From Otis tarda (Eukaryota > Chordata > Aves > Otidiformes > Otididae): a stretch of DNA of 64,000 bases. Numbering within the stretch: position 1 is the first letter of the stretch; each line of letters starts with the position of its first letter. The stretch spans positions 20,336,501 to 20,400,500 of the forward strand of contig CM048553.1 in NCBI GenBank assembly GCA_026413225.1. Reading direction: 5' to 3'. Below, one piece after another: positions 50,847 through 62,066 of this stretch. The notes below the pieces were generated by a model, which was given only the letters and a program-made list of their open reading frames with translations, did no database searches and had not been told where the DNA came from. Position numbers and translations under genes: made by a program.

Positions 50847-53800
50847 CAATCTTTCATTTTCTACTTGGAGATGAGATATGGTAAAGGCAGATCTATTTCT
50901 GTTGTGGCAGAGTAAGAAATTCTTCACCTCCTCAGACTTCTGTTCCTTGGAAATGAACTAGTTCAAACACAGAATATACCAAGTGATAGGGAGTGGACAG
51001 AAGTTTGGAGTATTTCTCTGACCTGAAGGTTGTAACCTCATCTATCCTCGCTGCAGTTCTGCACGGAGTTTGTTTACTGCTTCTAAGATGTTGATGTAAA
51101 GTTTATTTCACAGATTTAATGGATGATAATTGCTGGTGGAAGTGAGGGAAAACCAGCTTGATCTGCCACTGACTTGTTCTTTATGTGTATGGTCTTCTCT
51201 GTGGGTGCACACTTTGGAGAACATTGATGCTGTATTTCAATAGAAAAGGGTATGACTGACTTCGATCCACTCTGCTCAATAGCAAAACAAGGTGCAATGC
51301 ACTTGAACAGCATACTTAGCGGCATAAAAATAATTTATTGGACAGAAGCACCTAAGTATTTTCAGTGGAAATAACTTTTGATGGAGTGGAGCCTAGGCAA
51401 CTTGTTTGGGTCTAAGTCTATTGAAATAGTCTCAGATTGCCCTCTCTTCAGTTGTGATTTTACTTGGATCCAGCTACTGTTCACATGCTGTTGTGATACG
51501 TCCAAACGGAGGACTTAATCTTTTTCTCATTGTGAAATTGTTGATCTCTCACTGCCTCCAGTTTCCTGTCCCTGCACATCCCGGGGTCTGGAATGCTTTT
51601 GCCCATACTTTTCCTGTGAGCCGCTGTCGCCGTCCTCAGTATAAAGAGACCACGTTGTAGAGACATTATTCCCAGAGTTACTGTTTATACATTTTCATTT
51701 GCACTCATCCAACATTTTAACTGTCCTGTTGGATTCCAAGATTTTTGTTTGTTAGAAGTAGTTCCCTGGCAAAACTGTGAAAGTCCTCAGGGAATCACAG
51801 TGCAGAGATTTACAGATGGTCGGAGACTTGCTCAGGCGTACTCTACACGACAGCACAGACAGACTTGCCCAATGTTTGAATGATGTATATAGAAAGACAG
51901 TATCTTTAATGTTAATGGTGGCACTTGAACCTTTTTACTCCATATGGTTGCAAGATTTTGGTAGTGTTGGAGTGCTGGCCTTTTCAGATTTAAAACATCT
52001 TTGAATGAGAAACTTTGTTCTCTCAGAAAGTTTCAACTATTGTGATGAATGCTTCAGAGCTGTGACTTGTGAAAATGCCTTTTTTACTATATTAAAAGGA
52101 AAAATTTCTAAAATATACCCATGTGCATGATAATGACTGTTGAAAAAAAATTGCAAAATGCATTCTCAAGGGATTTTTCTTTAGTTTTATTTTACTCCCT
52201 GCAATATTTTGGTTTTGCTTTTAATGTAGATTCTTTTAGCTGTCTAAGAACAGTAAAACTAAGGAGATGAAATCTTTAACTCTGCGGTCCCTTATTCCAG
52301 CAAAACTCATTGGTCAGTGGCCTTTTGGGAGTCCGTTGCTCCTTGACTTCCCTAGGGAATGCCCAACCTATAGGTTCCAGTTCATATAAAAATCTTGAGG
52401 ACAGTTTAGTCTGCCCTGTGGGCCGTTCCAAGTTTCTGTGTTCCAGATGGCTGTTGGGATTTACTGTGGACAATAGTTCTAATTGAGTGACGGTGGGACG
52501 GCCGTGTTTTACTGCCATTAGGAGAAGGAATGCTTGGGCAGCTTGGGTACCAACTGTTGTTGGGTCTTAGATGGGACTTAAATGTACCTCTAATATGAAC
52601 AGGAGATGAATGGGATTTAGAGCTATGGGCAAAGTTAGAAGACAGGCTATGCTGTGAAGACTGAACCCTAGCTTTGTCAGATAGGATAATATTAGAGATC
52701 ATTCATAAGAGGAATTAGTAAAACTTCCTTTTAGTTGACTGGGTTTAGTCTGGAATTGTTCTTTACAATGTGTAAATGTTTTTTTAGTCATGTTCATACA
52801 AACCTAATTTACAGAGTAAGTGTTTTCCCTGTCTTGCCATTGAGTTTGTAAGAAGCAAGATAAATCAAGGCAAAATCAACAGAGGTATGTGCTCTGCGGA
52901 AGAAGCAGATCCAAACAAAGGCATCTTTGCCAAGATGCGCCTCTAGGACCCGTGCTGTGGGAGAGGATTTCTTGCCAGTCTGTGAAAACCAGTGTATTAG
53001 CAGATGGTGACCTTTGGGAAGTAGTTGTGTGTGCTGGGCACAGGAGGAGCAGATGGCTCTGGGCAAACCTCAAATACAACATACTGAAACAAATTTGTAA
53101 ATATTCAGAGTATGGTAAAGACTGTAGGTGTATCAACATTCCTCTCAGGGCAAATGTGGTGTGAGGGGTCCCATCCTCTCATTCTACCCTGCTTACTCCT
53201 TCCTTGCTGGACGTCAGGCATGATGATGCCACAGTCTGTGGGGCTATGCAGTGTATCAGAGTAAGGAAAGGGGATATTTTGGAAGCAGATGATTGGCATA
53301 GCTACCTGGTCTACCAGCTTTGACATTGCTGCAGCTTTTGGGGATTCAGTATTTGCTTTATAATGGCTGAGTAACTTTTTGAGGCAGAGATGGAATGAAG
53401 AGTTTCTGAGGTCAGCATTATTCACAGCTCACCAGTGATGATAGGAGCATGAGGATCCACCATGTTAAATTCTTTCTCTGGTTTTTTTTTTTTTTTTTTC
53501 ATGTTTGATATTTTTGGACTCCTATGTTGTTTGTTCAACTGATATGTGCTTCTATTATTGCAAATGAGTCTGGACTAAGGATAGATGCCAAAAAACCCAA
53601 GTGAATAATCAATCTTTTAGACTCCATTTATGTTTTCAGTGTATTATTCCTAGGAAAAATTAATCTTGTTTTGCTAATAGGTGGCTTTGCTGCCAAGTAC
53701 CAAGTATACCTGCAAAAAAAATGAGCAGCATTTTCTCCAGCATAAGATTTTATGTACAGAGTAAGATGGACCCTCTGTCCTTGGCTGCATCATGCTGACC

Positions 53801-54246
53801 TTGTGAATGGATTTACACAATGCTGTCTTTGGGCCTCTCAGAGATACCTTGCTGATGTAATGAATCTGGGAAGTGTGATTTGTTAAAGATCTGTTGGATC
53901 ACTTAGTCCTTTCACCGTGGGTTTGTGCAAAGTTACTTCTCATGAAGTATTTTCACTTTAAACTTTTTCATTTATGGTGATTTATTACTGTTTTATTTCT
54001 AATGTTTATGCCACACATTGTTTCTCGAAGGATCTATTTTTCAGGGCACTCACCACTGCGGGTGATCTGCATTGCTGTGACTGCACTGAATTTTGGAGCC
54101 AAGAGGGAGGCATTATGAACCGCTGGCTGGGGTTTTGGTGATGAGTTGCTAAAAAGCATCTTTGTAGGAAATGATCACATTTATGATTCAGTCATTAGGA
54201 GTTATAGACATTTCCATTTCAAAACTAAATTTAAAGGATTCCAGTT

Positions 54247-54762
54247 TGTCATGGGTTGACCTTGGCTGGCAGCCAGGTGCCCACCAAGCCACTGTCTTGC
54301 TCCTCCTCCTCAGCAGGACAGTGGGAGAAAATACAATAAAAAACCCATTGTAGGTCAAGTTTAATGGGGAAAAAAGCAAAGGCTGCGCTCGGAAGCAGAG
54401 CAAAAAAAGGAAGATTTTTTTTTTTACGTGTAGTGGTTGCGTCAGAAGACAAGTGCCTTAAGAATGAATGCCCCCCTCCCCTTTAGCTCTTGTTACTGCG
54501 TATGGTATTTTATGATACAGAATATCCTTTTGGTCAGTTTGGGCCAACTGTCCTGACTGTGTCACCTCCCCACCCCGCCCACGCCCAGCCTACTGGCCTT
54601 CGGGTGAAGTTGGAGAGACATCCTTGATGGTGTGCAAGCACTGCTCAGCAGTAGCCAAAACATTGGTGTGCTGTCAGCACCGTTCTAGCTACAAATACAA
54701 AGCACAGCGCTGTATGGGGTACTATGAAGAAAGTTAACTCCATCCCTGCCAGACCTGGTACA
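54247..54762 (+). mobile_element. Second solo LTR of a related avian endogenous retrovirus
   Basis: 516-bp element starting TGTCATGGGTTGACC and ending CTGGTACA. Its 3' end (ctatgaagaaagttaactcc, then atccctgcc) closely parallels the LTR at 35930-36505, as does the middle (ccttttggtcagtttgggcc, then tcctgactgtgtc). The two belong to one broad LTR group but differ clearly in the 5' half. An AATAAA lies at 54335-54340. The flanks (cagtt left, ctatt right) match at only three of five positions, so no target duplication can be claimed. No internal retroviral sequence remains. Sense orientation to NEBL. Confidence 0.8.
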
Positions 54763-54793
54763 CTATTAAGTATTCATTCTAATGTTGTTTACT

Positions 54794-55553
54794 ATCATAG
54801 AATGGTTAGGGTTGGAAGGGACCTTTAAAGGTCATCTAGTCCAACCCCCCTGCAAGGAGCAGGGACATCTCCGACTAGATCAGGTTGCTCAGAGCCTCAT
54901 CCAACACGGCCTTAAACGTTTCCAGGAATGAGGCATCCACCACCTCTCTGGGCAACCTGCTCAGTGCTCTACCACCCTCATTGTAAAAATTTTTTTCCTA
55001 ATATCTAATCTAAATCTACCTGCCTCTATTTTAAAACCATTACCCCTAGTCCTGTCACCACAGGCCGTACTGAACAGTCTTTCCCCATCTTTCTTGTAGG
55101 CCCCCTTGAGGTACTGGAAGACCGTTATAAGGTCTCCCTGGAGCCTCCTCTTCTCCAGGCTGAACAGCCCCAACTCTCTCAGCCTGTCTTCACAGGAAAG
55201 ATGCTCCAGCCCTCTTATCATCTTTGTGGCCCTCCTCTGGACCCTTTCCAACTGGTCCATGTCCTTCTTGTGTTGGGGGCTCCAGAACTGGACACAGTAC
55301 TCCAGGTGGAGTCTCACCAGGGCAGAGTAGAGGGGCAGAATCACCTCCCTCAACCTGCTGGCCACACTCCTCTTGATGCAGCCCAGGATGCGGTTGGCCT
55401 TCTGGGCTGCAAGGGCGCATTGCCTGGTCATATTGAGCTTCTCGTCCACCAGCACTCCCAAGTCCTTCTCCTCAGAGCTGCTCTCAATCCATTCTCTGCC
55501 CAGCCTGTATTTGTGCCTGGGATTGCCACGACCCATGTGCAGGACCTTGCACT
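54794..55553 (-). mobile_element. CR1 LINE 3' portion, antisense to NEBL
   Basis: Reverse-complement CR1 of about 760 bp. The left edge is the 3' terminus (atcatagaatgg, then gttggaagggacc); the right edge is a 5' truncation at the '[12 protein letters not shown]' region of ORF2. A minus-strand frame of 191 codons (54961-55536) stays open and reads [18 protein letters not shown] through [19 protein letters not shown], ending at the equivalent of RVVEH where the frame breaks. Long openness suggests a fairly recent insertion. It lies only 31 bp from the LTR that ends at 54762. Confidence 0.95.
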
Positions 55554-58500
55554 ATCACTGTACAGAATATTCTTTTCTACTGTAAATTGGTTTAAAGCAA
55601 TTAAATGACACTTTAATAATTGATTTTTTAGTAACTAAAAGTTTTCTGGGTAAGAAAAACTTGAATTTTAAGATTATCTAAAATTGGAGGTTAGTCAGCA
55701 GTTTTTTCCTCCTCTCTTCATTAATAGGCATTCTTGATACTGAATAGGATTTTTTTGGATCCAAGTTCTGAATGACTGATGGCATTTTAATTATTTGACA
55801 TTTTCTGTAAACTGAGGGGTTTCGTTCTTTTGGACCTATAATAACTAGTGGTTTTAGTGGGTCACATTTCACTGAGCTGTGGTCTTCATGAAACATTACA
55901 TTTCTTTCTGATTTTTATAACAAAACCTACATTTTGAAGTTAGATAGCAAAATCCAATAATGCATATATTAACTCTTGTAATATTTTAAATAATTTATTT
56001 TTTAAATTATTTCAGAGTAGATGCTCTGAACGTTAACCTTACTCCTGTGAAGTGATTTATTAATAAAGAGTAGGACCCAATTTTATCTAACAGAAGGATT
56101 AAAATAATGTGAAGTTAAAACGGTCTAGTTCCCTCCTCTCTTCTTCTTCTCTTCCTTTGTAAGATGAATAAAGGTCACTTGAAGTTAATGGCTGGTACAT
56201 TTGGAACTAATAACAGGAAGTGCTCTTTCTAACAATAGGTAATCTCTCTTATAGGCAGGGCTGAGCCCATTTCCCATTATAAGATGTATTTGCTTGCTCA
56301 TAATTCTGCTAAACTTTAAGCAGTAAGGCTGAACGTTTCCATGTCAGCTGTTTCCCTCAGGCCAAATTTGGAATTTTTGTGTAAAATACTCATCTGTTTC
56401 AAAGGTTGAGACTAGGACAGACTTTTATTCCCTTATTCCCTTATTTGAAATTCCTGACACTTTTGTTGTTGTTGTTGAACAGCTCAGTTGTCTTAGTATT
56501 TAGGACTGAAGAGTTGAAGCTTCCTGAGATGGAAATTATTTTGTAGTAGGCACATGACGTGTCCTTAGCCATGCAAGTCTGTCCAAATTTGGTAAAGTTT
56601 TGTATGACTTCAAATAAAGAAAGTTCACATACTCATAAGACCTCTTTCTTAACAACAGAGAGTCCTGGAACATTATGTCCACCCAGTATGGTGAAGGAAG
56701 CCTCTGAGTGTCAGTGGGAAGATGGAGAGCTGTTTGGTAGAAGTAAAGGGAGGTAACAGGCAACAGAAAAAGCATATTTAAGAAAGGTATCTGAAGTGGC
56801 TTGGGTAAAGGGACTTAGCAAGTGGCTATGGAGAGGTGGCTAAACTAGTTTAGAAGCTCAGAGAGAGTTAAAGTGATGCCTGATAATGATGATCAAATGG
56901 AATGAAAAGGTTTGAACCTGGGGGAGATTAACAGAAGGGCATGGGCCACCAGTCCATGCTTTCCTCAAAAGCCTGAGTGGATTTGCTCTTTCCTTAGTCT
57001 CAGGGTGACGTGAAAAGAATATACTTGTGTGAAATCTACAGTCATTTACATATGAATTTCAGCTGCCTCTACCGATGGAAAAATAGTTGTTGCTGTGGTC
57101 ATTTACTGCTGTGTCTCAAGGATTTGTATGATGGACATGAAGTGTATAAAATGTTAACTGTATATGCTAAAACTGCATTTAGAGAAAATGCAAAGGTTAT
57201 GAACATAGACATCAAGGAGTAGGATAGGCAGGACGAGCCGTATTCTATAGCTTGTGAAACTTTACTTTTGTGATGTAGGGTATTTTTTCCTGTATATCCC
57301 CATCATAACATCAAGTGCTTGCTGGTGAAATAAGCCTCACCTTGAACTAAAAGTTTGGTGCATAAGCTATATGTTTTCTGGATATCAGTTGCGTAAAGGA
57401 GAATACTGCTTTTTGTACTACTGCTCTCCCATGTGTTGCAAAATCTTGTGTGTGTTGTTATAGATAGGGTAGCTGAATCCATCCGTGGGGACATGGGTCC
57501 CAACTCTCTGCTACAGAGTTTTGTCTGTTGGTCAACAGTGACTTAAGATTTTGCAGATTCCATCTTCTTTCTTTATGTTGAAACTGAGATTCCCCAAGAC
57601 TGATTTGCAGAAGTAGTGAGTATTTATACAAATAACTTAAGTCCATGATTTGAACATATTCAAGTGTTAAGAATCTGAGAGTGAACATCCCAATACCCCT
57701 GTATGTTTTTGGAAATTAAGCTTCTTTCACCTTAGTTTGCAGGTTGCCCTTGAAGTGTGGATAATGCCATTCTTGCTTTGCAGGGTGCATTATGAATTAC
57801 TGATTAATGACTGTGATGAGAACTGTAAAAAAAAGCTTCTGAGGAAACTATTATCCCTACCTTTACAGTAGGATTTGAATAGTCTCATCCAAAAAGGGTA
57901 CAACCACGTATGAAACCATCTCTGCTGTGTACAGAATAAAGCAGGAGGCCTGTCAAAGGGTAACAAATGAGCACCTGATTAAAGACAATGTCCAATGCAT
58001 ACGTGCAAGAGGGACAAATTAAGCTTGTATAGGCAGCTATTCTCTAACTTATGAATGTTTGACTTTGCAGTCTTCTAAATACTGTTTTCATGCAGCATTT
58101 TTTTAAATGTATAATTTATGTTTTAGCTGGGGAGGAGAATGGTAGACTCATCATGAAGAGAAGCTGGAATGTGAAGCTGTGTATTAGAAGAATCCAGATT
58201 TAGTTATGGCTAACTTTGTGTGGGAAAATAAGTGCTTGCTCTGTTGGCATCTGTAGTTCCGTGGTTACTGCTCTAAGAATGAAATGGCCACGGAGAGTGA
58301 TCTTTCCACAGTTGCAGTGTACGTGGAGGTGAGCCCACAGCACCTCTGGAGGAGGCAGTTGCTCGGGCAGTGGGGACAGTGGGGAATTTTGCCCAGTTGC
58401 TGCCTATGCCTTTGTGGATGAAGGAAGGCTTCCTCTTTAAGGGCTGAAAGCCTTTCACAAATGCTTTATTTACAGTAAAAAAAAAATTACTACATTGCTA

Positions 58501-58557
58501 GGGGCACATTGTGGAAATTAAAAACAACCCTTTTCTTCTGTATTTTCTATTCTGTAG
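55554..58557. other. NEBL: Intron leading to the nebulin-repeat exon
   Basis: 3.0 kb with no recognised gene or transposon. A short GTT triplet run is near 56463-56475. The last 30 bases form the pyrimidine-rich tract and ctgtag acceptor of the exon at 58558. Confidence 0.55.
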
Positions 58558-58665
58558 GTAAAATACAAAAGAGACTTTGAAGAAAGCAAAGGAAGAGGGT
58601 TCAGTATTGTCACCGATACGCCCGAGTTACAAAGACTGAAAAGGACTCAGGAACAAATCAGTAAT
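58558..58665 (+). CDS. NEBL: NEBL (LASP2 / LIM-nebulette) coding exon: one nebulin repeat
   Basis: Exon of 108 nt encoding exactly 36 codons in phase 0, starting [15 protein letters not shown] and ending ...KRTQEQISN. It is one nebulin-type actin-binding module: Val-Lys-Tyr-Lys at the start follows Ser-Gln from the previous exon, giving the SxxxYK-like signature across the splice junction, and a Thr-Asp-Thr-Pro-Glu motif lies in the middle. Acceptor: ttctattctgtag preceded by a pyrimidine-rich stretch. Donor: aat|gtatgt. It joins in frame to exon 15901-15985. As I recall the family, long nebulette has a different repeat before the shared last repeat, so this exon should be specific to the short LIM form. 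The next repeat, linker and SH3 exons are not in the window. Pure family-level recognition from residues; no search was run. Confidence 0.96.
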
Positions 58666-60609
58666 GTATGTGACTCCACCTAAAGTGATTGTAGATGGAG
58701 AAATAGTGTGTCTAAGAAAAGGCGTGTCTGTTGGTGTTTCTGATGAAGTCTGTGAGAGTGAAGAATCTGGTTTTGGTAGCCGATTTGTGTATGTCAGATT
58801 TTGGAGTGTGTGTACCTTTATACCATGGACCTGTACAGCACATTGGCAATGTGTGTTCACCTCTCCAGCTTTCAGCAAGTATGCTCATAGTATTTTCTCT
58901 ACTAAAATGATTTGATACTTTTTGCCTTTTTAATAGATTTGCCAGCAACTAAGAGTACTTTTGTAACTTTTTTTTTTACATGTAAGCTATATAAATTATA
59001 TAAGCTATAAAACTCTATCTTTTTTTAGCAGTGGCTGTCAAAATTAGCATAACTGGCAAGATGGAATTTTCTAGAAGCAGATAAAATTTTGATGGTGAGT
59101 TTTAAAAGAAAATACATACAAGACAATGTTCTGCAAGATGAGAAAGGAATGACAAATAGCAGAATATAACCGTGTGTTTCGTAAGCTTAGAGCTTGAATG
59201 CAGAATGCCTTCACGAGGGGGATTTTAAAAAATGAGACTTTTCCTAATGTATGTTTTCACTAGGAAACTTATTTATTTATATTGTATTCTCTTGTACCAT
59301 GTTTAACTCACTACATGATGCAATATTGGGTGATATGTATTGCAAGTTATGATATGTATGAAATAGATAAGAACTAGTGTGAACTAGAAGTGGTACAGAA
59401 TCAATACCGTTAGCTTTTCCTGGCTTCTCTCCTGATCTTCTGCTGCGAGAACTTGTCTCCATAGATTATTTTGTGAAATTTTATTTTTTAAAATCATTCC
59501 TTGTAGCAATAAAATAACAGCATGGCATCAGAAGTATCCATTGTAAGTATGATTGGAAGAAAATGATGGAGTTTATCTACTCAAAAGAGATGATGTTATC
59601 CAGGTTGGGATGTTAATGAAAAGAAAAAAAAAGTCACTGCAAACTACTACTTTGTCACAGCAATGAAGATGTACCATTCTTGCTGAAGCAGTCACTAGTT
59701 AAGATTTTGATGTCCAGAGCTGGTCTTCGAGGTGAAAAATTTGGGTTCATTTCCTGGAGCCTTGGCCAATGGGGAGGACAGTTAATTTAAGAGCTGTGCA
59801 AATGCTCCTGTGGGTAGATAAGACGAGAACAAAAGCTCATATCTTTTGTTAATGCTGAGGCTGACTGAAATTTCTGTTTTGTGAGAGAGAAAGATGTATT
59901 CTTCAGAGTGGCAAAAAGCATGGCCATTAAGACTTCCATTTGGGATCTGGGAAACTTCAGTGAGTCTCTGGTTTTAATCAGCTGTATTTTTTATTCAGAC
60001 CAGGAACTTAAATTAGGTCCTCTCATGACCTACATAGCTTCCTCAAGCAAGAGTGATTCTTTTGTGTGGGGCAGTTCTGGAATGCATCAAGGAGATGAAA
60101 TGAGCAGTGCTCTGATGAATACTTAATCCCTTGCATGGGTCTGCTCCATTAGGAGAGGTTGAGAGGTGTACCCTACAGCAGCCTATGGTACTTTGTTTTG
60201 GATATTGGGATGCCAAGACATTTAATTAGATCTCCTAAGCCCAGTACGTTCAACGCCAGAATATGGGATAGTATGATGCAGCTCACTTGCATGATCTTTC
60301 TCTCTTGTTCAAAGCATATTGGGTTTTGTGTTTTGGGAAGAGTGGAAATAAAGCAAACAAGAAGTTTTGTGAAATGAGAGAGAGTTTTCTTCCCACCTCT
60401 TTTTGAGAGGGATAAGGAGGTTTCTCTCCTAGCAGAAGACCATGTTGCACCATCTGTGATGCTGTCTGGCTCCTAAACCAAAGGTATCTACCTGCCTTTT
60501 CAGATGCAGAAATGCCTTTTAAAATGTGAGAAGTGTTTTTCTTTTGTTTTTTTTTTTCTTTGTGGTTGGATGTACTAGTGCTGTCTCTTCATTCCTAACC
60601 ACTCCCTTT

Positions 60610-60694
60610 TAACAATATAGAATTGTTCTAACTGGTCTTAACAATACAGATTTGTTCCATTCAGTCTTAACAGTACAGAGTTGTTTTCTTTTCT
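60610..60694. repeat. 29-bp minisatellite, three copies
   Basis: Units at 60610-60638, 60639-60667 and 60668-60694 (partial) share the pattern taaca-ta-aga-ttgtt ending in a (g/a)tct. The copies differ at several positions, so the duplication is not very recent. Confidence 0.8.
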
Positions 60695-61836
60695 TAATAT
60701 ATGTAGCTGACAGAGATTCCAAGTCATAGAATCTATTAGAAATCATTAATTGTGAAGCGTAAAATGGAATTCTAAAATGTACGTGATAAAAGAACTTGCA
60801 TTTCATTTACACTTACACTAAAATAATGTTTTTATTTATAGCATTATATCCTAGAAAGATAATTCTGCATAGGTCACAACTTGAATCCAATTAGAAAACT
60901 CCTGTATTATAGAAATACATTCCACACAGAGTAGTTTCTGTATTTATCAGATAAACAGTATACATCGTGGACTAAGGATCTAATTAAGGTTTCAAGACAC
61001 TGAAAGGTAAGCACTTTAATAATTCTAAAATAGTTTTACTTTTCATATATATTAAAATGGAAGAATACTAATATATATATTTAATTTTCAGTTTTGTTTT
61101 GATTTCACCTTGGAGTATTAGAAACTTCCCAAAGAGCCTATTTGAAACAAAATTGTAACAACTTCATTGAAGGGGTAAGTGAGCACAGTGAAGTGGGCAG
61201 CTGTTTTTGATGAAGATAAATAATGCAATAGAAGTAATGATAGTAGATGCTATTTAACAGAAATCTTTGTAAAATATTGCCTTTTTGTCCTAAGTTTTTA
61301 GCCTACATGAATATTAGCACAGTGCTCTGACTTCTTGAAGAATCTCTTATGCTATCAATAGAAACCTTGCGAGGAGAAAAGATAGTGGGGGGAGTGGGAG
61401 GTGAGCAGGTTGAGGGAGGACAGTCTATTTCAGTTGCTGTTTTTCCACCAGCAATCATGCCTCTGAAGACTTAAACCAAACTAATGGAATTTTTTTTCTG
61501 GCTCGATGGATATATCAGGACCAGAATGGAGTTTCTTAGAAAATAATTAAATTTACCCCAGTGTCTCATATTTTTTAGCATTAAAAGCCTAATTCTGAGG
61601 ATGTACAACATACTTGTCAGAAAATTGTGAAGCCTCTCCGAGACATTCAGATTCAGCTGCCCCAAACTACAACTATTACAGTTTCTTAGCACTGAGTTAA
61701 CTTGAAAGGTGTGAACCAGATATATTAGCATACTAGTCTAGACTGATGTAGGGAAGGCAGCATAAACTAAGCAGCTTTTTTTACTGCTGAGTTTGCAGGA
61801 TTTTTAGCACCCTTTGCATGGCTGAGCAGATATTTT

Positions 61837-62066
61837 AAAATTTAAATACATTTTACGAATTAATATGTGTGAAAATGTTTATAAGCATTATAAAATGTGT
61901 ATATGTTTATAATTTATATATAATATGTATTTATTATATTGTTATAATACAATATGTTACATTATATTATATATAATACAATATATAATACATATTATAC
62001 ATTATAATTTATATACAATATATAAATTATTTATATACAATATATAAATTATAATCATTTATTAGT
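61837..62066. repeat. AT-rich low-complexity block with palindromic units
   Basis: Almost pure A/T for over 200 bases. At 62008-62029 and 62030-62051 there are two identical 22-bp units, each containing TTTATATA, CAA, TATATAAA: a perfect 8-bp inverted repeat around a 3-base loop. Likely to form hairpins and to vary in length. Confidence 0.85.

Larger units (their letters stand above)
36929..54246. other. 17.3 kb intronic stretch without a gene
   Basis: No exon, RNA gene or clear transposon recognised. Holds a 23-bp duplication (40401-40446), a T run (about 40467-40480), a GC- and CpG-richer patch (43640-43930), a TA/CA microsatellite (50814-50846) and a T run near 53482-53499. The longest open frame (167 codons, - strand, 43534-44037) has no recognisable domain. 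Confidence 0.5.
15986..58557 (+). other. NEBL: Large intron between the two LASP2 exons
   Basis: A 42,572-bp intron bounded by gtaaat and ctgtag. It interrupts the reading frame in phase 0, so any cassette exon of a multiple of three could be inserted without changing frame. No further nebulin-repeat exon was recognised in it. It contains two CR1 copies in sense orientation, one of them split by a solo LTR, one CR1 in antisense, a second solo LTR, long T tracts and a TA/CA microsatellite, described separately. Confidence 0.9.

Noticed and set aside
51777-52004. 75-codon open frame beginning MKVLRESQCRDLQMV
   Set aside because: Looks protein-like at first, but has no family match I can name and no exon boundaries in frame with NEBL.
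15986-58557. Additional nebulin-repeat exons of long nebulette in the intron
   Set aside because: No SDxxYK-type coding stretch with flanking splice sites was found on reading; short exons could still be missed.
61837-62066. AT-rich block as a replication origin or CRISPR-like array
   Set aside because: Low-complexity AT sequence in a vertebrate intron; no spacers and no origin motifs.
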